Below, piece after piece: positions 19,365 to 29,707 of a stretch of 64,000 nt of DNA; position 1 is the first letter of the stretch, and each line of letters opens with the position of its first letter. The notes under the pieces are model-generated. The model was not told the origin of the DNA and searched no databases. It saw only the letters and a list, made by a program, of their open reading frames with translations. The stretch is from Bartonella alsatica. Lineage in GTDB: Bacteria; Pseudomonadota; Alphaproteobacteria; Rhizobiales; Rhizobiaceae. The stretch is from contig NZ_CP058235.1 of NCBI RefSeq assembly GCF_013388295.1, forward strand, positions 1,156,001 through 1,220,000, read 5' to 3'. Made by a program: the position numbers and the translations under genes.

Positions 19365-20921
19365 ATGAACATATCACATCCAGACACTGTTCTTATTATT
19401 GATTTTGGTTCACAAGTGACACAGCTTATTGCACGGCGGGTGAGAGCAATGGGGGTCTATTGTGAAATTGTTCCTTTTCAGTGTGCTTTAGAAGGTATCA
19501 AGCGAATAAAACCTAAAGCTGTTATTTTATCGGGTAGCCCTTATTCAGTTGTTGATGATAATTCGCCGCGTGTTCCGATGGAAATTTTTGAAATTGCTGT
19601 TCCAGTTCTTGGTATTTGTTATGGTGAACAAGTGATGTGTATTCAACTTGGGGGAAAAGTTGAAGCAGGACATGAGCGTGAATTTGGGCGTGCTTTGTTG
19701 GAAGTACAAGAAGAGAGTGCCCTTTTTGATGGTGTATGGGTAAAGGGTTCTTGCTATCAAGTATGGATGAGTCACGGTGACCGTGTTACGGTTTTACCAG
19801 AGGGTTTTCGTGTCATAGGAACATCAAAAGGTGCTCCCTATGCTGCTATTGCTGATGAAATAAGGCGCCTTTATGCGGTACAGTTTCATCCTGAAGTTGT
19901 GCATACACCAGATGGTGCAAAGCTATTGCAAAATTTTGTTTATAAAATCTCTGGCATTCAAAGTAATTGGTCAATGGCTTCTTATCGTGATCGGGCAATT
20001 ACTGAAATACGCAAAAAAGTTGGAAAAAATCGCGTGATTTGTGGTCTTTCAGGTGGCGTTGATTCATCAGTTGTCGCTATCCTTCTTCATGAAGCGATAG
20101 GAGACCAACTGACATGTATTTTAGTAGACCATGGGTTGATGCGTAAAAATGAGGCTAAGGAAGTTCTTACACTATTCCGAGATCATTATAATATAGAGCT
20201 TGTACATGTTAATGCCGCCAATATGTTTATCAACGCTCTAGCAGGTGAAACAGATCCAGAAAAAAAGCGCAAAACGATTGGCCGCCTTTTTATTGAAGTT
20301 TTTGAAGAAGAAACAAAAAAAATAGGGGGTGCAGAATTTTTAGCGCAAGGAACACTTTATCCAGATGTCATTGAAAGTGTATCAGCTATTGGTGAAGCAC
20401 TAACAATTAAGAGCCATCATAATGTAGGAGGATTGCCAGAACGGATGAATATGAAACTTCTAGAGCCGTTACGTGAGCTATTTAAAGATGAGGTTCGCTC
20501 GCTAGGGCGAGAGTTGGGATTACCTGAGCAGTTTATTGGTCGTCATCCTTTTCCAGGTCCCGGTCTTGCAATTCGGTGTCCAGGAGAAGTTACACGGGAA
20601 AAATTAGAAATTTTACGTGAAGCAGATGCCATTTATCTTGATGAAATCCGTAAAGCGGATCTTTATAATGAAATTTGGCAGGCGTTTGCTGTTCTTCTTC
20701 CTGTTCAGACTGTTGGTGTTATGGGTGATGGGCGCACTTATGAATTTGTTTGTGCTCTTCGCGCGGTAACATCTGTAGACGGAATGACTGCTGATTTTTA
20801 TCCGTATAAGATGGAATTTTTAAGCAAGGTAGCAACACGCATTATTAACGAAGTAAGGGGTATTAATCGTGTTGTTTATGATGTAACATCAAAGCCTCCC
20901 GGTACTATTGAGTGGGAATGA
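19365..20921 (+). CDS. guaA: GMP synthase (glutamine-hydrolysing)
   Basis: It aminates XMP to GMP with ATP and glutamine. The product is 518 residues. The N-terminal class I glutamine amidotransferase domain has Cys85 in GICYGEQVM and the His-Glu dyad in QFHPEV. The ATP-pyrophosphatase domain has the P-loop [12 protein letters not shown]. The C-terminal dimerisation domain ends [11 protein letters not shown], as in all GuaA. The ATG at 19365 ([17 protein letters not shown]) puts the amidotransferase strand at the usual position; the frame upstream from 19299 looks non-coding. It follows the RsmB-like gene by about 130 bases with no terminator seen, so they may share a transcript. Confidence 0.98.
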   Translation: MNISHPDTVLIIDFGSQVTQLIARRVRAMGVYCEIVPFQCALEGIKRIKPKAVILSGSPYSVVDDNSPRVPMEIFEIAVPVLGICYGEQVMCIQLGGKVEAGHEREFGRALLEVQEESALFDGVWVKGSCYQVWMSHGDRVTVLPEGFRVIGTSKGAPYAAIADEIRRLYAVQFHPEVVHTPDGAKLLQNFVYKISGIQSNWSMASYRDRAITEIRKKVGKNRVICGLSGGVDSSVVAILLHEAIGDQLTCILVDHGLMRKNEAKEVLTLFRDHYNIELVHVNAANMFINALAGETDPEKKRKTIGRLFIEVFEEETKKIGGAEFLAQGTLYPDVIESVSAIGEALTIKSHHNVGGLPERMNMKLLEPLRELFKDEVRSLGRELGLPEQFIGRHPFPGPGLAIRCPGEVTREKLEILREADAIYLDEIRKADLYNEIWQAFAVLLPVQTVGVMGDGRTYEFVCALRAVTSVDGMTADFYPYKMEFLSKVATRIINEVRGINRVVYDVTSKPPGTIEWE

Positions 20922-21098
20922 TTAAAATAAAGTACGACCATTTTAAAATAGGATGTTTTTTAAATTTTGATATTTGGTAGAGTGAGCAATAGCAAACAAT
21001 TTCTTAAAAAATTATTATATATCTGGTATGATTTTTTAAAATTATTATCTGATTATGTTAGTCAATCTCATTTAAAATTGAGAAGTGTGAAATTTTAG

Positions 21099-21821
21099 AT
21101 GTCTGAAAAAAAAATTGTTGCACATCGTGGTGGAGCTAATCTTCATTCTGAAAATACACTTTCGGCGTTTCGTCATGCAATTGCGTTGGGAGTTGATGAA
21201 ATTGAATGTGATGTTCATCTTCTTAAAAGCGGTGAAGTTGTTGTATTTCATGATTTTTATCTTGAACAATTGGTTGGAAAAAAAGGATATATTTACGATA
21301 TTGATAATGCAACACGTAGAAAACTTTGCGTGAAAGGAAGTACTGAAGCTCCTCCTTTATTAGAAGAGGTGCTTGATCTTTTAAAACCAACCAATGTTGC
21401 TCTACATCTCGAAATAAAAACATGCGGTGAAATTGAGCGTGAAACAATTTTATCTCAAAAAGCGCTTGCGTTGATAAAAAGCCGGAATTTAGAAAAAAGA
21501 GTTTCTGCCATCAGTTTTGACCCTACGAGTCTTCGTCCTTTTATTGAATCAGGAATAGCATCTGGTCCATGTATTGATAACTTTGAAGGTGACATGCACC
21601 GTCATTTTTCTGAATGGAAACAATTGGGGTATTCTGATCTGAGTTTAAATGGTTCCATTGTCTCACGGGACTTTATTGAATCTGCGTTGGAAGTTGGCTT
21701 TACTGTGGGGGTTTGGACAATAAACGGGAAAGCTCGATTGTCGTATTGGCTCAATATGCCTGTACATTATATCACAACAGATCAACCTGATCTCGCTTTA
21801 CAATTACGTGCACAAAGATAA
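21099..21821 (+). CDS. ugpQ: Glycerophosphodiester phosphodiesterase
   Basis: It hydrolyses glycerophosphodiesters, released from phospholipids, to glycerol-3-phosphate and an alcohol. The product is 240 residues, a normal single GDPD domain. Motifs visible are VAHRGGANLHSENTLSAF (catalytic His and metal-binding Glu region), EIECDVHLLKSGEVVVFHD with the second His, and HLEIKT. VGVWTINGKARL lies near the C-terminus. There is no signal peptide, so like E. coli UgpQ it is cytoplasmic. It is convergent with, and 116 bases from, the ugpBAEC operon, which imports the same substrates. Confidence 0.94.
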   Translation: MSEKKIVAHRGGANLHSENTLSAFRHAIALGVDEIECDVHLLKSGEVVVFHDFYLEQLVGKKGYIYDIDNATRRKLCVKGSTEAPPLLEEVLDLLKPTNVALHLEIKTCGEIERETILSQKALALIKSRNLEKRVSAISFDPTSLRPFIESGIASGPCIDNFEGDMHRHFSEWKQLGYSDLSLNGSIVSRDFIESALEVGFTVGVWTINGKARLSYWLNMPVHYITTDQPDLALQLRAQR

Positions 21822-21937
21822 GCAATAAATTTATAATAATACAGAAGAAACTATATATCTTGACAAAAATAAGGTTAATAGGAAAAAGCAAGAAATATTC
21901 GCTTAAGGTGTTAAGAAGAGCAAGATTTTTACTTTAT

Positions 21938-22984
21938 TTACTTATTATTTGTTCGTTTTCCAGTAATTTTATTAAAAGTATGAAAATTCTGATGAGGGAC
22001 AGTAAAGCTTAATTTTTTACCATAGTCGCTTGTAAGGCGCTCTTTTATTTCAATAGTAAAAATAAGACCATTCCAACGTGTTAAAACATGACATCCTGCT
22101 CCTATAGGCTTGATAAATTCAATTTGTGTGTGAAAGACAGGTCCTTTATCTGGATGTTCGCCTAACAAGATTATTTCTGGTCTGAATGCTAAAAGATCAG
22201 TTTCTTCATTATAAGAAAGTAAATAATCTAAATGTTGTTCTAGGATTTTTCGATCAAGAAAATTTATAGGGGGAGAACCAATAAAATCAGCAACAAACGT
22301 TGTTGCTGGGTAGTCATAAATTTCCATTGGGGTTCCAATTTGCTCGATAGCTCCTTTATTCATAACAACTATTCTATCAGCCAATGTCATCGCTTCTAAT
22401 TGATCATGGGTAACATAGAGACTAGTTGTGTTCAATGAACGCTGAAGTGTTTTAATCTCAATACACATTTGTGCTCGTAATTTTGCATCAAGATTTGAGA
22501 GAGGTTCATCAAAAAGAAAGACACGTGGTTGACGCACAATCACACGTCCCATAGCCACACGTTGACGTTGTCCTCCTGATAATTGTCGTGGTTTACGGTC
22601 AAGAAATGGCTCTATCTCCAAAAGTTTTGCTGCATGCGTGATACGTTTATTTATTTCATCCTTAGGTGTTTTACGATTTTTAAGACCATACTCTAAATTG
22701 CCACGAACTGTCATATGGGGATAAAGGGCGTAATTTTGAAAAACCATAGCAACATCGCGATCAGCGGGTTCACGATCATTGATACACTCGTTGTCAATAT
22801 AGAGTTCACCTGAAGTAACTTGTTCGAGTCCTGCTATAATGCGTAACAAGGTCGATTTGCCACATCCTGAAGGACCAACAAAGACAAGAAATTCGCTATC
22901 TGCAACAGTTAAATTTAAATTTTCAATGACTGGGATACCATTGTCATACTGTTTTTTTATATTTGATAACTGGATTGTAGCCAC
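21938..22984 (-). CDS. ugpC: sn-Glycerol-3-phosphate ABC transporter ATPase
   Basis: This ATPase powers the Ugp importer on the cytoplasmic face. The product is 348 residues. Walker A is GPSGCGKST, the Q-loop lies in [16 protein letters not shown], the signature is [10 protein letters not shown], Walker B is [13 protein letters not shown] and the switch His is in [10 protein letters not shown]. After about residue 240 comes a MalK-type regulatory (TOBE/OB) domain. It begins with GTG at 22984, two bases after the ugpE stop, so translation is probably coupled. Assignment as UgpC rather than another MalK-like ATPase rests on the operon partners. Confidence 0.94.
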   Translation of the reverse strand: MATIQLSNIKKQYDNGIPVIENLNLTVADSEFLVFVGPSGCGKSTLLRIIAGLEQVTSGELYIDNECINDREPADRDVAMVFQNYALYPHMTVRGNLEYGLKNRKTPKDEINKRITHAAKLLEIEPFLDRKPRQLSGGQRQRVAMGRVIVRQPRVFLFDEPLSNLDAKLRAQMCIEIKTLQRSLNTTSLYVTHDQLEAMTLADRIVVMNKGAIEQIGTPMEIYDYPATTFVADFIGSPPINFLDRKILEQHLDYLLSYNEETDLLAFRPEIILLGEHPDKGPVFHTQIEFIKPIGAGCHVLTRWNGLIFTIEIKERLTSDYGKKLSFTVPHQNFHTFNKITGKRTNNK

Positions 22985-22986
22985 AG

Positions 22987-23838
22987 TTATTTCTCCGTTT
23001 CAATAAGGCCTTTGATAAAAAGCCGTTGCATAAAAATGACAACAAGAACAGGCGGTACCATAGCAACAACAGAGACTGCCATTAATATATTCCATTGAGG
23101 ATTATGTTGAAGTGATTCTATGACAAGCTGTTTTAGAATAATAAGAATAGTTTGATAATTTTGATTAGTTGTAACTATAAGAGGCCAGAGATATTGGATC
23201 CATCCATAAATGAACATAATGATAAATAAGGCGGCAATATTGCTTTTGCTAAGAGGGAGAAGAATATCTTTAAAAAATTTAAATGGTCCTGCACCATCAA
23301 CACGAGCAGCTTCTAAAATTTCATCAGGAACCGTCAAAAAAAACTGGCGAAATAAAAATGTAGCAGTTGCAGATGCAATAAGTGGAATAATCATTCCGCT
23401 ATAGGTGTTTATCATGCCTAACTGTGCGACTACTGTATATGTTGGGATAATACGAACTTCAACAGGTAGCATCAATGTGACAAAAATGAGAGCAAAAGCA
23501 GTTTTTCGAAAAGGAAAGCGCATATAAACAATTGCATAAGCAGAAAAAAGGGAAATAACAATTTTTCCAATACTAATACCAAAGGCCATAATAAGCGAAT
23601 TCATTAATAATGGCCAAAGATTAGGCAGCCCGAGTTGTACAAGGCCATCACCAAAAATTGTTTTATAGTTTTCCAGGGCGTATTTTCCCGGTAAAAGAGG
23701 AAGTGTTCCGGAACTGAATGCCGCTGAACTATGAGTTGATGCAATGATAGCAACATAGACCGGAAAGCAGATAATGATAATACCAAGAATAAGGACAATA
23801 TGGGTTAGAAATTTCAGAACAGTGCGATTTTCAACCAT
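22987..23838 (-). CDS. ugpE: sn-Glycerol-3-phosphate ABC transporter permease UgpE
   Basis: This is one of two inner-membrane permeases of the Ugp importer, 283 residues with about six transmembrane helices. The cytoplasmic coupling loop [20 protein letters not shown] is the EAA motif that contacts UgpC. The N-terminal helix and [13 protein letters not shown] match MalG-type permeases. The start at 23838 (MVENRTV) is chosen because AGGAAAC lies seven bases upstream and it leaves 10 bases after ugpA. A start at 23871 would overlap ugpA. Confidence 0.93.
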   Translation of the reverse strand: MVENRTVLKFLTHIVLILGIIIICFPVYVAIIASTHSSAAFSSGTLPLLPGKYALENYKTIFGDGLVQLGLPNLWPLLMNSLIMAFGISIGKIVISLFSAYAIVYMRFPFRKTAFALIFVTLMLPVEVRIIPTYTVVAQLGMINTYSGMIIPLIASATATFLFRQFFLTVPDEILEAARVDGAGPFKFFKDILLPLSKSNIAALFIIMFIYGWIQYLWPLIVTTNQNYQTILIILKQLVIESLQHNPQWNILMAVSVVAMVPPVLVVIFMQRLFIKGLIETEK

Positions 23839-23848
23839 GATTTGTTTC

Positions 23849-24733
23849 CTAATATTGTACACGACGTTCAAGCCAGCGAAACTGGATAAACGTTAGGACA
23901 ATAACTATCAACATTAAAATCGTTGATTGTGCTGATGATGCACCAATCATTTGGTTTTTAAAACCATCATCATACACTTTATAGACAAGAGTACTTGTCG
24001 CACGTGCAGGACCTCCCGAGGTTATGTTGTCAATAATACCAAATGTATCAAACATAACATATTGGATATTGACGATAAGAAGAAAAAAGGTAGTTGGTGA
24101 AATCTGCGGAAAAACCACAGTCCAAAATCTTTTAAAAGGGCCAGCACCATCAATTGCTGCGGCCTCTATTTGGGAACGTGGAACGGATTGGAGACCTGCG
24201 AGAAAAAAAAGAAAATTATAGGAGATTTGTTTCCAGCTTGCTGCAATCACAATAAGGATCATTGCTTGAGTACCATTGATACGATAATTCCATATAATAC
24301 CTATTTCTCTAAGAAGAAAAGGGATAGTTCCAATGGTTGGATGGAAAATAAATAACCATAATATACCTGCCAATACTGGAGCAACGGCATAGGGCCAGAG
24401 CAAGAGCGTTGTGTAAGCCTTTTTTGCACGGATGACACGATCAACACAAACAGCCAAAAGAAGTGCTATAGTCATTGAAACAACAGTAACAGAAATGGAA
24501 AATACTGCGGTTATGAAAAGTGATTTCAGATAAGCAAGATCAGAAAGAATTGTTATATAATTTTCAAAACCAATAAACGTTGTCGTAAAACCAAAAGGAT
24601 CTTCACGTTCGAAAGAGGATTTTATTGCTTGAGCAGCAGGCCAAAAGAAAAATAAAAAAGTCACAATAAGCTGAGGAAGCAGCAGCCAATAAGAGAGTAA
24701 ACTATTTTTAAAGTATGCGTGTTTTTCTTGCAT
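23849..24733 (-). CDS. ugpA: sn-Glycerol-3-phosphate ABC transporter permease UgpA
   Basis: This is the second permease of the Ugp importer, 294 residues with six predicted transmembrane helices. The EAA loop reads IEAAAIDGAGPFKRFWTVVFP. The N-terminal LLPQLIVTFLFFFWPAAQAI is the typical first helix. PARATSTLVYKVYDDGF before the last helices is also typical of UgpA/MalF-type permeases. It lies 105 bases downstream of ugpB and 10 bases before ugpE on the same strand. Confidence 0.93.
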   Translation of the reverse strand: MQEKHAYFKNSLLSYWLLLPQLIVTFLFFFWPAAQAIKSSFEREDPFGFTTTFIGFENYITILSDLAYLKSLFITAVFSISVTVVSMTIALLLAVCVDRVIRAKKAYTTLLLWPYAVAPVLAGILWLFIFHPTIGTIPFLLREIGIIWNYRINGTQAMILIVIAASWKQISYNFLFFLAGLQSVPRSQIEAAAIDGAGPFKRFWTVVFPQISPTTFFLLIVNIQYVMFDTFGIIDNITSGGPARATSTLVYKVYDDGFKNQMIGASSAQSTILMLIVIVLTFIQFRWLERRVQY

Positions 24734-24838
24734 CCGTAAGGCTTTTTTAATATAGAAACTTCAGAAAGGTGAACAAAAAAGAATTAAAAGGACTCAACTG
24801 TTTGGATAAACTTTGATATTTAATAACAAGAATAAATC

Positions 24839-26164
24839 TTAAAGGTTAGCTTTTTCAAATTCACGTAGGAGTTTATTACCACGTTCAACGGTTTCATCTA
24901 ATCCATCTTTTGGTGTTTTTGAACCACTAAGGACAGCTTCTAATTCTTGATCAAGAATAGAACGAATTTGTGGTAAATTACCAAATCTTATGCCCTTTGA
25001 GTTAACAGTTGGTGGATTGAGAGTGATCTGTTTAATAGCAATATCTGCACCGGCATTTTTATCGTAGTAATGCTGTTGCTTGCTCAATTCATAAGCAGCT
25101 TTTGTTGTTGGAAGGTAACCTGTTATCTGATGCCATTTAGCTTGGTTATCTGCTTTCGAGAGATATTTAAGAAAAGCAGCAGCACCAGCATATTCTTCAG
25201 GGGTATGACCTTTCAAAGCCCAAATAGAGGCACCACCAATAATTGAATTTTGTGGTGAACCTTTTACATCATCATAGTAAGGTAACATACCAAATCCAAC
25301 ATTGAATTGTGCTTCGGACAAAATTCCAGCACGAGAACCTGAAGATTGCATAAAGATTGCACAATTTTGTGTCATAAACATTGGTGTTGCATCCAACGCT
25401 CCAGCAGGGCCACCATAGCGAAAAATACCTTGGTCAGACCATTTTTTTAGGTCAGTCCACATACGCACTTGTAAAGGTCCATTCAAGGTAAGCTCTGTAT
25501 CAAGACCGCTAAACCCATTTTCTTTCGTTCCAAAAGGAATATTATGCAAAGCTGAAAAATTTTCTATACCAATCCATTGAGATGCATAAGCCATTGTGAA
25601 ACCACAGCTTGCTGCTTTAGTTTCAAGAATTTTTTTGGAGAAATTCTCAACGTCCTGCCATGTTTTAGGTGGTTGGTCTGGGTCAAGTCCTGCTTTTTTA
25701 AAGATATCTTTATTATAATAAAGGATTGGTGTTGAAGCGTTGAATGGCATAGAAAGCATACGCCCCTTAACATCTGAATAATAATCTCTGATAGCAGGCA
25801 AATAATCTGTAGAATCAAATTCTTGTTTTGTATCAGCCATAAGTTGATAAACAGGATAAACGGCACCTTTTGCAGCTATCATGGTACCAGTACCAATTTC
25901 ATAGATTTGAGCGAGAACCGGTTGTTGCTTCCCACGAAATGCTGCAATAAGTGAAACCATACCTTCTTCGTATTCACCACGAAATGAAGGAACAATTTTG
26001 TACTTAGATTGACTGGCATTAAAGTCGTTAATGAGACGTTCAGTTTGTTTCCCTAGTTCGCCACTCATAGAATGCCAAAAACTAATTTTTGTTTGCGCAA
26101 ACCCTACTGTTGTTATGCTGATAGCAATTGCAAATGCTACTATAGAAAAATAAAAACGACTCAT
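24839..26164 (-). CDS. ugpB: Periplasmic sn-glycerol-3-phosphate-binding protein
   Basis: This is the periplasmic receptor of the Ugp importer, family 1 extracellular solute-binding fold, 441 residues. A signal peptide (about 1-23) ends in VGFA before QTKISFWHSMSGELGK, where the Trp and Ser/Gly residues of the binding cleft lie. SIIGGASIWALKGHTPEEYA and GYLPTTKAAYE are typical of UgpB. GAGGGAACT precedes the ATG. It is the first gene of the operon ugpBAEC. No convincing Pho box could be found upstream, so phosphate control as in E. coli is not supported by the sequence. Confidence 0.94.
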   Translation of the reverse strand: MSRFYFSIVAFAIAISITTVGFAQTKISFWHSMSGELGKQTERLINDFNASQSKYKIVPSFRGEYEEGMVSLIAAFRGKQQPVLAQIYEIGTGTMIAAKGAVYPVYQLMADTKQEFDSTDYLPAIRDYYSDVKGRMLSMPFNASTPILYYNKDIFKKAGLDPDQPPKTWQDVENFSKKILETKAASCGFTMAYASQWIGIENFSALHNIPFGTKENGFSGLDTELTLNGPLQVRMWTDLKKWSDQGIFRYGGPAGALDATPMFMTQNCAIFMQSSGSRAGILSEAQFNVGFGMLPYYDDVKGSPQNSIIGGASIWALKGHTPEEYAGAAAFLKYLSKADNQAKWHQITGYLPTTKAAYELSKQQHYYDKNAGADIAIKQITLNPPTVNSKGIRFGNLPQIRSILDQELEAVLSGSKTPKDGLDETVERGNKLLREFEKANL

Positions 26165-27076
26165 AGTTCCCTCTTTCTGAAATGATGGAATACAGGCTTC
26201 GCTAAATTTATAGTATTACACATAAACACGCCATAACAATTTTGTTTCAGAAATATTTTGGTTCATTTAAACAGGAACCATTAAAAGGTCAAACGAATTT
26301 GTTTAAACTTACTTGCCTTACTTTATGAAAGCTATCGTATGTTAATGAGATACTAACCTGTAAACACCTGATAAAAAACTGAAATGGTGTAAATGGCAAA
26401 GCAGTGAGCAAGCTCAAGTCAAGGATACAAACAGTAAAAGTTATTTAGTTATGGTTATTACAGTATTCAGATTTACTTTTTTAAGAGAGAGACGTTTATT
26501 CTAGTTATTTGTCTTGTAACTTTTAAATGATTACTTTAAAACAAATCGTTTACACTGTACTTATAATAATCTCTACTAGAGCAGATTTTTTAAATTTATA
26601 AGAGGCTATTATCCTCTAAAACTTTTCTGGTGTATTCATAAAATATGTTAGAATATTACTTTTAGGAACTAATAAGCGTTGGTTTTTAGGATTAAGGAAA
26701 CGCTTTAGGGTATTTAACAGTATTTAAATCTATAAAATGATTTATTTTAGTCTTCCTATAACGACTTTGAAACCATAATTTACAAAGTGTTTTATCAGCG
26801 CAAAAATAGAGAATGATTGAGCAGATGATGTTAGTTTATGGGCAAAAAACATGTTAAATAAAATATGTAATTGCACTTTCAAACATTGTATGGTGAGCTC
26901 CTTTCAGATTACTATTGCATGTTGAGTTGTCGCGTTTATTTTCTCAATTTATTTGGTATAATTTCTTAATTTATAAATTATTTCAGTATTGAACACTGAT
27001 TTATCATGATTTACAACATTGTAAATTCTGACAGTTATGATTTTACTAATTTTTCAGCTCTTCTGTAAAATATTTC
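26165..27076. other. 0.9 kb AT-rich region between ugpB and the zinc transporter
   Basis: It holds the ugpB promoter region but no gene that I can support. There is one 7-bp inverted repeat AAGCGTT/AACGCTT around 26675-26706 with a long loop and no T-tract; its meaning is unclear. A gene for an AztD-type zinc chaperone, which might be expected after aztC, is not present here. Confidence 0.55.
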
Positions 27077-28003
27077 TTAATGTTTTGTGATGGCGTCAAT
27101 GATGGTATTCACATTATGTGCCATCATATCAAGATAAGTTGCAGCAGGGCCATTTTCATTTGACAATGCATCAGAATACAATGTTCCACCGATTTTTAAA
27201 CCGGTTTCTTTTGAAATCTGTTTTATAAGACGCGGATTAGAGATATTTTCAATAAACAAGGCAGCTGCTTTTTTGATTTTAATTTGTTTGATAAGATTGA
27301 CTACATCAGCTGCTGTCGCTTCAGTTTCTGTTGAAGTACTTTGAGGTGCAAGTATGGTGAAACCATATTCTTGAGCAAAATACCCAAAAGCGTTATGAGA
27401 TGTGATAATAATACGCTGATCTTTTGGAATGGTAGCGATCTTTGTTTTGAATATTTCTTGTGCTACTTTAAGTTTCTGGATGTAGACTTTAGCATTTTTT
27501 CTGTAGCTTACACAGGATTGTTGATCGATTTTACAAAAAGCAGCAGCGATATTTTTGATATAAATTTCAACATTTGGAATAGTTAGCCAAGCATGTGGAT
27601 CAATACCACTGTGGTAGTGATGTTGTTGGGCAGTATATTTTTGATTTGTAATTTCGAGGGGAGAAATGTTGGCACTTACTTCAACAAGAAGCGCTTTTGT
27701 GCCGCTTGCTGTGATGAGGCGGTCAATAAAACCCTCTAAATGAAGTCCGTTAATGAAAATAATATGAGCATTTCTAAGAGCTTGAGCATCACGGGGGGTA
27801 GGTTCATAAGTATGAGTATTTGCATTGGGGCCGACAAAAGTAGTCATGGAAATATGGTTACCTCCTACATTCTTTACTAAATCTGCAAGAATAGAAAAAC
27901 TTACAACAACTCTGATTTTATTATGCGCAGCAGCAGAAAGTGGAAAAAAGGTAAATAATAAAAGAACACCATACAGTACAAATTGTTGAATAAGTTTAGA
28001 CAC
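27077..28003 (-). CDS. aztC: Zinc ABC transporter substrate-binding protein, AztC-like
   Basis: This periplasmic cluster A-I (ZnuA/TroA) metal-binding protein has 308 residues. A signal peptide (1-26) is followed by VVVSFSILADLVKNVGG. Likely metal ligands are His64 (THTYEPTP), His137 (IDPHAWL), His203 (ITSHNAFGYF) and Asp278 (LYSDALS). Cys157 and Cys164 are spaced like the disulfide of AztC. The long stretches around ITSHNAFGY, ENISNPRLI and GPAATYLDMMAHN resemble AztC of Paracoccus. The His-rich loop is reduced to QQHHYHSG. The start is GTG at 28003, one base after the permease stop, with AAGGAAA upstream. Zinc specificity is inferred from AztC similarity and the Zur-like boxes; manganese cannot be excluded. 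Confidence 0.85.
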   Translation of the reverse strand: MSKLIQQFVLYGVLLLFTFFPLSAAAHNKIRVVVSFSILADLVKNVGGNHISMTTFVGPNANTHTYEPTPRDAQALRNAHIIFINGLHLEGFIDRLITASGTKALLVEVSANISPLEITNQKYTAQQHHYHSGIDPHAWLTIPNVEIYIKNIAAAFCKIDQQSCVSYRKNAKVYIQKLKVAQEIFKTKIATIPKDQRIIITSHNAFGYFAQEYGFTILAPQSTSTETEATAADVVNLIKQIKIKKAAALFIENISNPRLIKQISKETGLKIGGTLYSDALSNENGPAATYLDMMAHNVNTIIDAITKH

Positions 28004-28004
28004 A

Positions 28005-28886
28005 TTATTTCCTTAAAGTGGAGTGGGCTGTATAAAAAAGGTGGGGAAACCATGCTACAATAAAGCCGCGTGGACTTATGAAGCAGGAAAAAAGATAAAT
28101 AGATCCTGCGGCAATAATAATAGAAGGGCCGGAAGGAAGTGACAGATGAAAAGAAAGCAGCAGGCCACATACACTAGCAATGATTCCTAAAAAGATGGAA
28201 AATATGCAAATAGGTCCCAGACGCGAAAGCCAAAAACGGGCCGTAATAGCTGGAATCATCATAATGCCTACAGAAAGCAATGTTCCTAATGATTGAAAAC
28301 CGCCAACCAAATTCAATACGACAAGTCCAAGCAATGATATATGAACATATTTACTCAATGGAGAGAGTGATTTAAAAAAAAGAGGATCAAAGCTTTCTAA
28401 TACAAATGCGCGCCAGAAAGTACAAAGACTGCATATTGTGATCAGCATTATAGTGGTGATCAGTAAAAGGGCTTGTGTATCAATAGCAAGAACTGAGCCA
28501 AATAAAAGATGGAGTAGTTCAATTGTGGAGTTTTTAAGTGAAACAATGATGACACCTACTGCGAGTGCAATAAGATAAAAAACAGTCATTGATGCGTCTT
28601 CTTTTTGAGAGCTATTTCGTGAAATCAAGGCGGTTGCTAAAGCAACAATGAAGCCAGCTAAAATGCCACCAATTGTCATGGAGATGAGCGAAAATCCGCA
28701 AAAAAGAAAAGCAGCTGCAACACCAGGAAGAATGGCATGGGATATAGCATCTCCTGTTAAACTCATTCCGCGTAGCATCAGAAATACACCAACGGGACAA
28801 GCACTGATGGACAGAAGAATTGAACCGATAAGGGCGCTTTGCATAAAGTGAAAATCAAGGAAGGGGGCAAGAAAAAATGCGTACAC
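28005..28886 (-). CDS. aztB: Zinc ABC transporter permease, AztB-like
   Basis: This inner-membrane permease of the ABC-3 family has 293 residues and eight to nine predicted transmembrane helices. Motifs are LRGMSLTGDAISHAILPGVA in the N-terminal third and GTLLSVGIMMIPAITARFW in the second half, as in ZnuB/TroC. The start is GTG at 28886 with AGG upstream, 24 bases after the ATPase stop. It sits between the ATPase and binding-protein genes of one operon. Confidence 0.88.
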   Translation of the reverse strand: MYAFFLAPFLDFHFMQSALIGSILLSISACPVGVFLMLRGMSLTGDAISHAILPGVAAAFLFCGFSLISMTIGGILAGFIVALATALISRNSSQKEDASMTVFYLIALAVGVIIVSLKNSTIELLHLLFGSVLAIDTQALLLITTIMLITICSLCTFWRAFVLESFDPLFFKSLSPLSKYVHISLLGLVVLNLVGGFQSLGTLLSVGIMMIPAITARFWLSRLGPICIFSIFLGIIASVCGLLLSFHLSLPSGPSIIIAAGSIYLFSCFISPRGFIVAWFPHLFYTAHSTLRK

Positions 28887-28910
28887 GTATTATACCTAAT
28901 AGAATGAGAA

Positions 28911-29642
28911 TCATTGAGGGGAAAATGTTGTCTTAGCGCACTGATACGCAAAGAGCTGAGGAGAAAAAGATGGTATAATGTGATGAGTATTGTCATGAAA
29001 AAACTGGGTTGTTTCTCCATAAAAAGCATTTTTTTTATTAATATGGATCATTTTAGGAAAACATTCTTGCACAATGAGAGGATCATGGAGTGCTGTAAGA
29101 ACCGTTCGTCCTTGTTGTTGCCAATACGTGATCAACGCAAGAAGGTCTGTTTGGGTGTTATAATCTACACCATTGAAAGGTTCATCGAGTAAGATAATAT
29201 CAGCATCTTGTACAATAATACGTGCAAAAAGAGCGCGTTGTAATTGGCCACTTGACAGCGTATCAAGTGTACGGGTAGCAAGAGCTGTAAGCCCAACCAT
29301 TTCAAGTGCATTTTGGATTTTAGAATAATAAGGGCGCTGGTTTTTCCACAATCCACAAAAAGACCACAGTCCTGTTTTTACGAGCATTTGCACATCAATT
29401 GGAAATGTTTGATCTATATTACATTGCTGGGGAAGGTAAGCAATTCGACTTTGTTTTGGTTTTGTGATTTTACCTGTGATAGGTTTAATCAAGCCAGCGA
29501 TAGTTTTCAGCAATGTAGATTTTCCAGCACCATTATCACCCGTTATTGCTATCAAAGAGCCCGTTTTTAACTTTGCTGAAAAGCTTCTTATTGCTATTCT
29601 ATTTCCATAGCCCAATGTTGCACTATTGAAATGCAAATCCAT
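28911..29642 (-). CDS. aztA: Zinc ABC transporter ATPase, AztA-like
   Basis: This 243-residue ATPase drives the importer. Walker A is GDNGAGKST, the signature is LSSGQLQRAL, Walker B is IILLDEPFNGVD and the switch His lies in LTALHDPL. It is the first gene of the operon ATPase-permease-binding protein. The promoter 40-65 bases upstream is embedded between two mirror-image Zur-like boxes. The absence of a ZnuC-type C-terminal extension fits AztA. Zinc as substrate is inferred from the operon. Confidence 0.87.
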   Translation of the reverse strand: MDLHFNSATLGYGNRIAIRSFSAKLKTGSLIAITGDNGAGKSTLLKTIAGLIKPITGKITKPKQSRIAYLPQQCNIDQTFPIDVQMLVKTGLWSFCGLWKNQRPYYSKIQNALEMVGLTALATRTLDTLSSGQLQRALFARIIVQDADIILLDEPFNGVDYNTQTDLLALITYWQQQGRTVLTALHDPLIVQECFPKMIHINKKNAFYGETTQFFHDNTHHIIPSFSPQLFAYQCAKTTFSPQ

Positions 29643-29678
29643 AATTTATACTCTCTTTTATTATTTTCCATAAACATT

Positions 29679-29707
29679 ATGTTATGTAATAATATAACGC
29701 TTGTCAA
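29679..29707 (-). promoter_or_regulatory. Promoter of the zinc transporter operon
   Basis: On the minus strand TTGACA (29707-29702) is followed after 17 bases by TAACAT (29684-29679). The spacer is occupied by one Zur-like box. The start point would be about 30 bases before the aztA ATG. Confidence 0.55.

Noticed and set aside
26165..26400. Search for a Pho box upstream of ugpB
   Set aside because: No pair of CTGTCAT-like 7-mers at 11-base spacing was found on either strand.
26675..26706. AAGCGTT/AACGCTT inverted repeat as terminator or operator
   Set aside because: Loop of about 20 bases, no T-tract and no adjacent gene end; likely chance in AT-rich DNA.
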